Shown piece after piece: positions 51,606-63,332 of a stretch of DNA of 64,000 nucleotides; position 1 is the stretch's first letter, and every line of letters begins with the position of its first letter. Under the pieces are notes generated by a model, which was not told where the DNA came from, made no database searches, and saw nothing but the letters and a program-made list of their open reading frames with translations. Origin of the DNA: Paenibacillus sp. RUD330. GTDB lineage: Bacteria; Bacillota; Bacilli; Paenibacillales; Paenibacillaceae. A program made the translations under genes and the position numbers. The stretch lies in NCBI RefSeq assembly GCF_002243345.2, contig NZ_CP022655.2:461001-525000 (forward strand), written 5' to 3'.

Positions 51606-52091
51606 CTCATATGCCGCTGATTCGGCGTTATCCGGCATATGGGCTTTTTCCTGAAGGCGGATGAGGTTCCGGCCGATTTTAGAGGACCTTCGATGCCTTC
51701 CCTTGCCCGGAGAATCGCTCGCAACGGGGAGGTCGATGCCTTCCGGATCGGCTGTGCGGCCATGGATTTGAAGCGGAATCCGGCGGCATGGAGCGATAGG
51801 GGCGGCTGCTCGGCTGTTCTGCAGGAGCTGAAGCAGCTAAGGCATGTGCTCGTGCAGTACGGGCATCCGCGACGCACAGCGGAGTGAGCCGACAGCAATG
51901 AAATACAGAAGAGCCGATTTCCGCCGATGACGGTTTCAAAACGTATGGAGATGGGTATAGGAAGTAAATCCGTTTAGTGTGCAAGTTCTGCGGAGATCGG
52001 AATAAAATAGTACGGTTAGGCGGATGGGACGCGGGGCGGCTGCGGCCGCCGGCGCGCCGAGGCAGTCAACATGTCAGGAGGAATGGCGGAA

Positions 52092-53348
52092 GTGGTCAAA
52101 ACCAGAATGGTCGGCTTATGCATGCTGATTCTTGCCATGATCGCCGCAGGCTGCGGCAGCACTTCTCCAACCGAGAAAACGAAAACGCTTACACTCTGGT
52201 ATTGGAACCGAAGCCTCGACGACGGGCTCATCAAGTCCGTCGAGCAGAAGTTCCCGGGCATCCGCATCAACGCGCAGAAAATCGGAGGCGACTTCAAGTC
52301 CAAGCTGAAAACGACGCTCGCCGCCGGCTCCGCAGGACCTGATATCGTCGCTTTCAACGACTGGGTGTCCGAGCTGTTCGTCAGCTCCGACCGCTTCTAC
52401 GATCTGTACGACCTCGGAGCCAAGGAGATCGAGCCGGATTTCCTCGACTGGAAATGGAATTTCGGCGTCACGCCGGAAGGGACGATGATCGCCCTGCCGA
52501 TCGATACGGGGCCGACCGCTCTCTTCTATCGGGCCGATCTGTTCCAGGAAGCGGGCCTCCCGTCGGATCCGGAGGACGTGCACAAGCAGCTCGGAACGTG
52601 GGAGAGCTATCTCGACGCAGGCAAGAAGCTTCAGGATCATTTTGCCGGCAAGGTCAAGATGCTCGACAACGTGAACAACGTCTACACCCAGGTCAATGCC
52701 CAATCCGACCGCATCTATTTCTCCAAGGAGGACGAATTCATCGGAGACACGACCGGCTCCTCGATGAAGAACGCCTGGAGCCTGGCCGTCAAGGCCGCCC
52801 AATTGAAGCTGGCCGGCAATGCAAACGCCTTCACGAGCGAATGGAGCGCGGCCATGAACAACAGCAGCATCGCGTCCTTCGTCGGGGCCGTCTGGATGAA
52901 GGAGGTTCTGGAGGAGGCCGCGCCGGATACGAGCGGCAAGTGGAGAGTCGCCCGGGCTCCGGGCGGAGACGGCAACAACGGCGGCTCCTTCCTCGCCATC
53001 ATGAAGACGAGCAACTACCCGCAAGAGGCCTTCGAAGTCATCCGCTATCTTCAAAATCCCGACAATCAGATCCAGTCCTATAAAAATCTCAATCTGTTCC
53101 CTTCCGCCGCCAAAGCGCTGGACGATCCCATCATGAAGGAGAAGGAGCCGTTCTTCGGCAATCAGGCGACCGGCGAGATCTTCTCGGAATCCGCACGGAA
53201 CGTGAAGCCGGCCTACTTCGGAGGCAAGTATTCGAATGTGAACGGAATCGTCGGCCGCGAGCTGACCTCCGTCGCCCTGCAGGGCAAAAACCCCGACAAA
53301 GCCTGGAAAGACGCGATAAGCCGGATCAAAAAAGAGCTGCTGCGCTGA
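52092..53348 (+). CDS. Sugar ABC transporter substrate-binding lipoprotein
   Basis: Extracytoplasmic binding protein of 418 residues of the SBP_bac_1 (CUT1) family. The signal sequence ends in a lipobox IAAGC near residue 21. LTLWYWNRSLDDGLIKSVEQ starts the mature fold, followed by AGPDIVAFNDWVSELF and the hinge region. GTG 52092 is chosen because AGGAGGA lies 9 bases upstream; an ATG at 52071 precedes that box. It heads a three-gene importer cluster. The sugar is not evident. Confidence 0.93.
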   Translation: MVKTRMVGLCMLILAMIAAGCGSTSPTEKTKTLTLWYWNRSLDDGLIKSVEQKFPGIRINAQKIGGDFKSKLKTTLAAGSAGPDIVAFNDWVSELFVSSDRFYDLYDLGAKEIEPDFLDWKWNFGVTPEGTMIALPIDTGPTALFYRADLFQEAGLPSDPEDVHKQLGTWESYLDAGKKLQDHFAGKVKMLDNVNNVYTQVNAQSDRIYFSKEDEFIGDTTGSSMKNAWSLAVKAAQLKLAGNANAFTSEWSAAMNNSSIASFVGAVWMKEVLEEAAPDTSGKWRVARAPGGDGNNGGSFLAIMKTSNYPQEAFEVIRYLQNPDNQIQSYKNLNLFPSAAKALDDPIMKEKEPFFGNQATGEIFSESARNVKPAYFGGKYSNVNGIVGRELTSVALQGKNPDKAWKDAISRIKKELLR

Positions 53349-53406
53349 CGCGGAGCCGATGCCGCTGTGCATTCCTAAGATCAATGGCTGACAGGAGGTC
53401 ACCCCA

Positions 53407-54369
53407 ATGGGCAATCCCATGCTGAACGCGGAGCCTGCCCGCGCTCCCGTACCCCCGCGCATCAAAGGCAGCTTGGCTTCGAGACTTTGGAGACATCGGA
53501 AGGAATACCTGGCCATATCGCCTTTTTACATCTTGTTCGCCATTTTCGGCTTGTTCCCGATCGCATTCTCCATGTACCTGTCCTTCCAGAAGTGGGATGG
53601 AATCGGAAGGATGAGCTACAACGGCGTGAACAATTACCGCTTCATGCTGACGGATCCCGAATTCTGGAGGGCGGTCGGCAACACGCTCCTCATCTGGATC
53701 TACTCGACGATTCCGATGCTGTTCATCGCGCTGGCCGTCGCGTTCCTGCTCAATTCCTCGTTCGTCCGGTTCCGGACCTTCTATCGGATCGGCTATTTCC
53801 TGCCGAACGTCACCTCGCTAGTGGCGGTGGCGATCGTGTTCGGCACGATCTTTTCCAACAATTACGGGCTGCTCAACTATGTGCTGAACTTGCTGGGCCT
53901 GAATTCGATCGAGTGGCTGAACAAAACCTGGGGCATCCAGCTCGCGGTGTCCGTCATGGTTATCTGGCGCTGGGCGGGCTACAACGCGATCATCTATCTG
54001 GCGGGCTTGCAAAGCATCCCGAGCGTTCTCTATGAAGCCGCCAAAATCGACGGGGCCTCGACGATCCAATCCTTTTTCCGGATCACGATTCCGAACCTGA
54101 GGCCGATCATCCTCTTCACGCTGATCACCTCGACCATCGGAGGCATGCAGATCTTCACCGAGCCGCAGGTGCTCGCGGGCAATGACGGAGGGGTCAGCGG
54201 CGGCGGCCTCACGATCGTGCTGTATCTATACCGCGAAGCGTTCATCCATAACTACTTCGGCTACGGCGCGGCTGTCGGCTGGGGCATGTTCGTGCTGATC
54301 GCGCTCTTCTCGATCGTGAATTGGCTGTTCGTCCAAGGCGGGCAAACCCGCGGGCAGGAGGTGAAATGA
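53407..54369 (+). CDS. Sugar ABC transporter permease (MalF/LacF type)
   Basis: Permease of 320 residues with six helices. The EAA loop that docks the ATPase is YEAAKIDGASTIQSFFRITIP. A long cytoplasmic N-terminus of about 35 residues precedes helix 1. GACAGGAGGTC precedes the ATG. It partners with the following permease, and the missing ATPase is probably a shared MsmX-type protein encoded elsewhere, as is usual in Firmicutes. Confidence 0.94.
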   Translation: MGNPMLNAEPARAPVPPRIKGSLASRLWRHRKEYLAISPFYILFAIFGLFPIAFSMYLSFQKWDGIGRMSYNGVNNYRFMLTDPEFWRAVGNTLLIWIYSTIPMLFIALAVAFLLNSSFVRFRTFYRIGYFLPNVTSLVAVAIVFGTIFSNNYGLLNYVLNLLGLNSIEWLNKTWGIQLAVSVMVIWRWAGYNAIIYLAGLQSIPSVLYEAAKIDGASTIQSFFRITIPNLRPIILFTLITSTIGGMQIFTEPQVLAGNDGGVSGGGLTIVLYLYREAFIHNYFGYGAAVGWGMFVLIALFSIVNWLFVQGGQTRGQEVK

Positions 54370-55193
54370 TGGCGATGAGAACCAAATCGATTCTGCTCCA
54401 TATCGGCCTCGCCATCGGGCTGCTGATATCGATCTTCCCGTTCTACTGGCTGCTCGTCATGGCGACGCGCACGACATCGGACATTTACAGCTTCCCGCCG
54501 AAGCTGTGGTTCGGCACCCGGCTGCTCGACAATATCGGGCGGGTGTTCGACAATGTCGATTTCTTCGGAGCGTTCTGGAATACGCTGTTCGTCGCCTCCG
54601 CATGCACCCTGCTGGTGCTGTTCTTCGATTCGCTGGCGGGCTTCACGTTCGCCAAGTTCGATTTCCCCGGCAAAAAGCTGCTGTTCGTCCTGCTGCTGGC
54701 GACCATGATGGCGCCGTCCCAGCTGTCGCTCGTGCCTTCCTTCGTCATCATGGCCAAATTCGGGTGGGTCGGCACGTTCAAGGCGCTGATCATCCCGGGA
54801 ATGGCCAATGCGTTCGGGATCTTCTGGATCCGTCAGTACGCCCAGGAATCGGTGCCGTCCGAGCTGCTGGACGCCGGCCGCATCGACGGCTGCGGCTTCC
54901 TGCGCCTCTATTGGAACGTCGCCCTGCCGATATTGCGGCCTGCGCTTTCCTTCCTCGGCGCCTTCACCTTCATCGGAGCGTGGAACGATTACCTATGGCC
55001 GCTGATCATCCTGACCGACGAGCGCAAATATACGCTGCAGGTGGCGCTGGCGTCGCTGAACGGAATTTACGTGACGGATTATTCGATGGTCATCGCCGGA
55101 ACATTGCTTGCCGTCATTCCTCTCATCATCCTGTTCCTGTTCATCAGCAAGCAGTTCATCTCGGATATCGCAGCGGGCGCGATCAAGAGCTGA
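54369..55193 (+). CDS. Sugar ABC transporter permease (MalG/LacG type)
   Basis: Permease of 274 residues with six helices. The EAA loop reads LLDAGRIDGCGFLRLYWNVALP. AGGAGGTGA lies immediately upstream of three clustered ATG codons (54366, 54369, 54375); 54369 is chosen for spacing. The gene overlaps the preceding permease stop. It ends in VFISKQFISDIAAGAIK-like sequence, the usual C-terminus of CUT1 MalG-type permeases. Confidence 0.94.
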   Translation: MAMRTKSILLHIGLAIGLLISIFPFYWLLVMATRTTSDIYSFPPKLWFGTRLLDNIGRVFDNVDFFGAFWNTLFVASACTLLVLFFDSLAGFTFAKFDFPGKKLLFVLLLATMMAPSQLSLVPSFVIMAKFGWVGTFKALIIPGMANAFGIFWIRQYAQESVPSELLDAGRIDGCGFLRLYWNVALPILRPALSFLGAFTFIGAWNDYLWPLIILTDERKYTLQVALASLNGIYVTDYSMVIAGTLLAVIPLIILFLFISKQFISDIAAGAIKS

Positions 55194-55230
55194 AGCGGGA
55201 GCGGGGAAAGATTCCGGACTTCAAAGGAGC

Positions 55231-55272
55231 GAGCCGTCCAAGGCCTCATCGGCCGATGGAGGGCTCTTTTTT
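55231..55272 (+). terminator. Terminator after the sugar importer genes
   Basis: GAGCC and GGCTC close a loop containing an inner CATCGGCCGATG hairpin, followed by seven T. Confidence 0.75.
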
Positions 55273-55393
55273 TGCTGCTGCTCGGCAGAACACGCGGCTG
55301 CCGGGAGTCGCGGCTGCAAGTCCTCCGGCCGCCCTCTGCCGGTGCGGGAGCAGCGCCTGCCAAGCGTTCCCCTCCTTTTCCCTTCAATGGGCA

Positions 55394-55423
55394 TTGACAC
55401 CGGGCAAGGTCATCTCTTATAGT
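55394..55423 (+). promoter_or_regulatory. Promoter of the ABC exporter gene
   Basis: TTGACA (55394-55399) and TATAGT (55418-55423) are 18 bases apart, about 63 bases before the start codon. Confidence 0.75.
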
Positions 55424-55485
55424 TCCCCTGACCTGATGCATAGGTTCAATTTGTTAGCCTAACAACTTAACGAGGGTGGTCCATC

Positions 55486-57288
<1,803 letters not shown>

Positions 57289-57314
57289 CTCTGCAGCCTT
57301 ACTGAGATAACAGC

Positions 57315-57352
57315 AAAAAAGAGGATTCCCGTCGGGGGGATCCTCTTTTTTT
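57315..57352. terminator. Bidirectional terminator after the ABC exporter
   Basis: AAAAAAGAGGAT-TCCC and GGGG-ATCCTCTTTTTTT form a hairpin with T-runs on both strands. Confidence 0.9.
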
Positions 57353-57482
57353 GTTTCGTTTTTGCATGGTTTAAACCTGGGTTAACTCTTGCAAGCGTCA
57401 GACAGACAGGAGGGGGGGTGAATCCTTCCCTGTCTGCTTTGACGAAGAGATGTCCGCTCGCTGTCAAGGACGGCGAAGCGGG

Positions 57483-57695
57483 TTACTTGCGCAGCTCGAA
57501 AAACTCGCAGCCGCTGCGGGAGTGGTAGGCAAGGTCGGCGACGCCGGATTGGATGACGACCGTACGCTCGTCGAAGCGGACGATGCAGCTTCCGGATTCG
57601 ATCATCTGGTCGTCGCGGAAGACGCGCACCCGAATGCTCTTGTCGAGCGCTTCCTGGAAGTCGGCATCGGTATGCAGCGGGCGTATGTGGGCCAT
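57483..57695 (-). CDS. Small conserved protein of unknown function
   Basis: Protein of 70 residues with no membrane segment. It has a short helical N-terminus (MAHIRPLHTDADFQEALDKS) and then a beta-rich part (IRVRVFRDDQMIESGSCIVR, TVVIQSGVADLAYHS) ending CEFFELRK. ATG 57695 lies 9 bases after AAAGGAG, which decides the start over an ATG 13 codons upstream. No family is recognised. It is monocistronic, facing the ABC exporter terminator. Confidence 0.6.
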   Translation of the reverse strand: MAHIRPLHTDADFQEALDKSIRVRVFRDDQMIESGSCIVRFDERTVVIQSGVADLAYHSRSGCEFFELRK

Positions 57696-57963
57696 GGCGG
57701 GAAGCTCCTTTGTCATAAGGTCGTGGACAGTCATTGAAAGCCATTATAGCACAAGCGCTCAGCGCCGGGGCCCTGTCTGGAGGATGGCTATCGCCGAGAG
57801 GCGGGTCTGGGCTCCGCTAGATCAGCGAAGCATCCTCCTGATAAGGGATCCAAGGCAAGGAGGCGAGCAGGAAGTGGGGGATGGACAGTCGGCGAGGTTT
57901 GGGGATGAGCGGCGGAGGAAACGATGATACGGAGATGGATCGGCGGAAGGAGGACTGAGGACA

Positions 57964-59544
57964 ATGGATAAGGATCGGAGCGCGGATGGGATTCAGGGCA
58001 GCAAACGGGCAAGGAAGGGTGGGATCGATCCCGGCAGACTTCGAATCAGAGTCCGCTGCGTGCATGTCCGCCCGGCTGCTTTGTTCGGGCTTATGCTTCT
58101 GTCCGCAGCGATGCTGGAGGGCTGCTTCTCCCATTCCGCTCTGCAGCAGCCGACCCGGACGGTGATGACGGATGTGACGGGCGGAAGGGGGCAGGCACAC
58201 ATTCCGATGCTGGCGCCGGAGACGCTGCCGCAGGCTGATGAGAGAAGCGATGCAGGCGGGGATCGCAATCCTGAGGGCGGAACGGCAGTCGATTCGGCAT
58301 CCGGGTCTCCAGGGAGCGAAGCATCCGGGAAGCTTCCCGCGGACCCTGCTTCAGTCCCTTCGCCTTTTGCGGCTCCAGGCGAAGCCGACGCATTCCGGGA
58401 CAGCGCTCCCGAGGCGCTGGCCGTCCGTTCGTCCGAAGCGGCGATGCAAGCGGCTCCATGGATCGCTACGGCCCATACGACGCGAATCAATGCGGCCGAT
58501 CCGTATGAGGCAGCCGTTCTGGCGTCGCGGATGGCCTGGCCCTCGACGGAAGACGAGGCACGTCCAGGCGGGGTTGTGCTCGTGCCTCAAGGGGACTGGA
58601 TCGCGGCCGTGCTGGGAGCGGGCTTGATCGACGATGCCGCGGACGGTCCGCTGCTGTACGCGGATGCAGACGGCATTCCGGAGGCGACACTGCGGGAGCT
58701 GAAGCGTCTGCGGCCGATAGGGATGCCTGAAAATGGGGGCGTGCAGGCCATTCTGGTCGGGGCGCTGGGACCGCAGGTTCAGCGGCAGGCGGAGAAGCTC
58801 GGCCTGCGCGTCGAACGGATCGCGGCCCGCGGAGCCGCAGACCTGGCCCGCGCTGTGGACGCCTATGAAGCCGCGCAATCAGGCGAATATCCGGCTGATG
58901 TCCTCGTCGGATCTGCGGACGAGGAAGCCCGGCTGTACACGGCGCCCGCCGTGAGCCGGATCGCTAGCAGCGCTGAACCGCTGCTGCTCGTCGGCCGCGC
59001 CGGCATTCCGCTGGAGACGGCGCAGGCTCTGGAGCTGCGCGGCGGCAAAGCGCGCATCCACCTGATCGCGCCAGAGTCCATCGTGCCGCCCGAAGTAGCC
59101 GAAGACTTGGCCGAATACGGCCAAGTCACCCGTATTTCAGGCGAGGATCATTTTGCCCAATCGGTCGCTATGGCCCGTTATGAGGAAATTGCCGGGACAG
59201 GCACAGGAGGGAGCGGCGCCGGAGGCATATCTCGAAGCGTATCGCTCGTGAGCTCGGAGTCGCCGTCGCTGGCTCCTGTCGCGGCGCTGATGTCCCGAGG
59301 GAATATGTCCGCTCCTCTCCTATGGACGGAGAAGGAAGCTATGCCGGAGGCGGTCCTGGCCTATGTGAGATCGCGGCTGACAGAGGGGAAGGATTCCTTG
59401 GCCTCCTTTGGCCATGCATGGCTGATCGGGGAGCTCGGCAGCTTGTCCATGGGCGCGCAAGGAGAAGTCGACACGGTCATTCGACAAGCCGCTGTTCCCG
59501 GGCTCGGGAAGGGTGTGGCGCCCGGGAGTTCGGGGAGTCGGTAG
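57964..59544 (+). CDS. Exported CWB2-like (cell-wall-binding repeat 2) protein
   Basis: Protein of 526 residues. A basic N-terminus and hydrophobic helix (PAALFGLMLLSAAMLEGC) form a signal; the Cys may be lipidated, although Glu at -2 is unusual for a lipobox. A long disordered Ser/Pro/Ala/Gly stretch (about 60-165) follows. From about 170, TTRINAADPYEAAVLASRM, GVVLVPQGDWIAAVLGA and repeated VLVGSADEEARL / LLLVGRAGIPLETAQAL patterns resemble divergent CWB2 repeats. CWB2 proteins attach to secondary wall polymers. The match is by pattern only, so the call is tentative. Confidence 0.65.
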   Translation: MDKDRSADGIQGSKRARKGGIDPGRLRIRVRCVHVRPAALFGLMLLSAAMLEGCFSHSALQQPTRTVMTDVTGGRGQAHIPMLAPETLPQADERSDAGGDRNPEGGTAVDSASGSPGSEASGKLPADPASVPSPFAAPGEADAFRDSAPEALAVRSSEAAMQAAPWIATAHTTRINAADPYEAAVLASRMAWPSTEDEARPGGVVLVPQGDWIAAVLGAGLIDDAADGPLLYADADGIPEATLRELKRLRPIGMPENGGVQAILVGALGPQVQRQAEKLGLRVERIAARGAADLARAVDAYEAAQSGEYPADVLVGSADEEARLYTAPAVSRIASSAEPLLLVGRAGIPLETAQALELRGGKARIHLIAPESIVPPEVAEDLAEYGQVTRISGEDHFAQSVAMARYEEIAGTGTGGSGAGGISRSVSLVSSESPSLAPVAALMSRGNMSAPLLWTEKEAMPEAVLAYVRSRLTEGKDSLASFGHAWLIGELGSLSMGAQGEVDTVIRQAAVPGLGKGVAPGSSGSR

Positions 59545-59617
59545 GGGGCGGGGCCGAGATGGGACAGCGATTGGAATTGAGGCCGCAATAGAGAACGGAA
59601 CATTTAGGCGCTAGGAA

Positions 59618-59862
59618 GTGGAACAGGAGTAGGAGTAAGAAGTAGGAGTGGAAGCAGGAGTAAGCAGAAGGAGTAAGAAGTAGGAGTAAGAAGAAGGAGT
59701 AAGAAGAAGGAGTAAGAAGAAGGAGTAAGAAGAAGTAGGAGTAAGAAGTAGGAGTGGAAGCAGGAGTAAGGAGTAGGAGTAAGTGTGAGAAGTTGGACCG
59801 GATAAAGATGGAGGTAGGGATTGAGATAGGAGCAGGAGCACGAGCAGGAGCAGGAGCAGGAT
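59618..59862. repeat. Long purine-rich repeat tract
   Basis: About 245 bases are nearly pure A and G on the plus strand, made of variants of AGGAGTAAGAAG (12-base period) and later GGAGCA (6-base period). It begins after the stop of the preceding gene. It is non-coding; the pyrimidine strand gives open frames of Leu/Tyr/Ser only because of the repeat. Downstream, 59870-60130 is AT-rich sequence without a gene. Confidence 0.9.
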
Positions 59863-60132
59863 AAAGGATCCGAGCAGGCTTCTGCGCCAAGAGGCATCAT
59901 GGTAAGCGATAGCAACGCACGAAGTGGGATTCGCGATTAGGCGAGTCTATTTGCCGTTTAAAAAGTTTATTTAAGACAATAAATATAGATCTAAAAGCTT
60001 TTAAATGGCGTTTAATAAAAATTTTAAAGATTCAAATTATGCATAAAATCGAATTGGGATCACCCTCTTAAAATCTTGAACATTTGTGAATGAAAAGAAA
60101 CTTATGCAAGATTTGATGAGGGAGGAATAGAC

Positions 60133-60454
60133 ATGAGCAAGGATCATGAGCATGAAGAGGATGGAAATACGCCGTTGCGAATGAACGGAGCGCCGGGAAG
60201 GAAGAGCGCCAGTAGCTGGTTTTCCCGCATCGGAAATCGGTATCGCCATCCTTGTGGGTTTGCTTTTTATCTTAGGAATCCTGAAGGGACTGGCTGAAGG
60301 GACTGGAACAGCGGCATTCATTTCGTTCGGGCAGCAGCAAGATGAAGCGAAGCCTGGACTCGCAGGTTTCTGGATGGTTTCCTTTTGGACGAGGGAAAGG
60401 ATGAGACCAACGGCAGGCAACAAGGAGCTTAAGGCCTCATTCCCGATTAAATGA
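60133..60454 (+). pseudogene. Small membrane protein gene broken by a frameshift
   Basis: A very strong GGGAGGA lies 7 bases before ATG 60133. The frame starts MSKDHEHEEDGNTPL and stops at 60297 after 54 codons. Near 60200-60210 a second frame takes over with PVAGFPASEIG, then the hydrophobic helix IAILVGLLFILGILKGL, and continues to 60454. Joined by a one-base change, the two give one hydrophilic-N-terminus, single-helix protein of about 105 residues. I infer a frameshift or sequencing error. The family is not recognised. Confidence 0.4.
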
Positions 60455-60697
60455 ATCCGAATTGTTTTTCATAATCGGATCTGGGGAACCAGTTTCTCAG
60501 GATTGAATTGGGACCTTATGCTTGGATTGCCGCGAAGAATCGATTTCTTTTCATACTAAAGAATCATTTCTTCTTTTGCTTATTTTACCATATTTACCGA
60601 ATAGATTACGGTGTGGTACATTCATTGCCACCACCGCTAATCTATTTTTTTTCGTTAAAAGGCGGTTGTGAATATTCATACATAGAACGGAGGCGAT

Positions 60698-62480
<1,783 letters not shown>

Positions 62481-62490
62481 GGAAAAGAAC

Positions 62491-62521
62491 GGAGCAGCCG
62501 GGTTGCCGGCTGCTCTTTTTA
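62491..62521 (+). terminator. Terminator after the protease gene
   Basis: AGCAGCCGG and CCGGCTGCT pair around a four-base loop, followed by CTTTTT. I see no convincing gene in 62522-62880; the open frames there lack ribosome binding sites or run into the repeats. Confidence 0.9.
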
Positions 62522-62880
62522 TGTGGGCAGGGACGAGCATTGTTGGCCGGGGAAAGCCATATATACTCTCTTTCTTAGGCGCATTCTTGGTTTTCCTGTT
62601 TCACCCTTTCTACTCCGTCTTTCTATGCAGGTATACGGGAAGAATCCGGTTAGTCGAATGAAGTGGAGAGATGGAGGCGGCTTCGATCGACAATGGAATT
62701 GGGGAGACGAGCGGAGCGGTACGAATGAACGACGGAAGTTGGAAAAGAGCGGCATTAAGGGGGAGGAGGAGTGGACACGAACAGGCAGTTGAACTAGCAG
62801 GGAGGGGACATCATGGAATGGGCATTGGAAGAATACCGGGTGGCTGCTGATCCTGCAAAATGGCGGGTTGTCCGCATTAT

Positions 62881-63235
62881 CGGACATCAGATCCGTTATT
62901 TCGATCAAAATGTCCTATTCAAACGTTTTTCGGACATCAGATCCGTTATTTGTGAACAATTATCGGAATAGTAGTGAGTCGATGAGAAATAACGGAACGT
63001 ATGTCCGATAGCGAGCGAAACAGCTCGAGTTTCGTGAAATAACGGAACGTATGTCCGATAGCGAGCGGAACAGCTCGAGTTTCGTGAAATAACGGAACGT
63101 ATGTCCGATAGCGAGCGAAACAGCTCGAGTTTCGTGAAATAACGGAACGTATGTCCGACCGCAAGCGGAACAGCTCAAATTACGTGAAATAACGGAACGT
63201 ATGTCCGACCGCGAGCGGAACGTATGTCCGACAAC
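62881..63235. repeat. CGGA-N7-TCCG element array with 50-bp tandem repeat, locus B
   Basis: Two copies of CGGACATCAGATCCG (62881, 62931; 50 bases apart) are followed by inverted copies CGGAACGTATGTCCG at 62993, 63043, 63093, 63143, 63193 and 63216. The five spaced at exactly 50 bases are parts of a 50-bp unit starting GAAATAACGGAACGTATG and containing the hairpin CGAAAC-N7-GTTTCG. The units are nearly identical, with no unique spacers. Confidence 0.93.
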
Positions 63236-63256
63236 GAGGCGGTCTGACCTGAATTG

Positions 63257-63281
63257 GGCCAGCCGGAAAAATCGGCTGGCC
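63257..63281 (-). terminator. Hairpin downstream of mqnD, possible terminator
   Basis: GGCCAGCCG and CGGCTGGCC pair perfectly around GAAAAAT. No T-run follows on the minus strand, so its function as a terminator is uncertain. Confidence 0.4.
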
Positions 63282-63332
63282 TGAGTCCATTCCGATGCGG
63301 CCGGCCGAGGCTTCGAGAGCTTGCGCCGGACA

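Noticed and set aside
51361-51660. Three overlapping plus-strand ORFs with Leu-Ser-Asn-Ala repeats
   Set aside because: They are produced by the 11-bp repeat, which has no stop codon in any frame. No ribosome binding site precedes them.
51639-51887. 82-codon ORF downstream of the 11-bp array
   Set aside because: It has no ribosome binding site, no recognisable motif, and an amino-acid composition like out-of-frame GC-rich DNA.
59600-59915. Minus-strand ORFs rich in Leu, Tyr and Ser
   Set aside because: They are translations of the purine tract's pyrimidine strand and have no start signal.
62813-62971. 52-codon ORF running into the dyad array
   Set aside because: A GGAGGGG box precedes it, but more than half of the ORF is made of the repeated element and it has no recognisable features.
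62986-63235. CRISPR-like array with 50-bp periodicity
   Set aside because: The whole 50-bp unit is nearly identical from copy to copy. There are no unique spacers and no cas genes nearby, so it is a tandem repeat.
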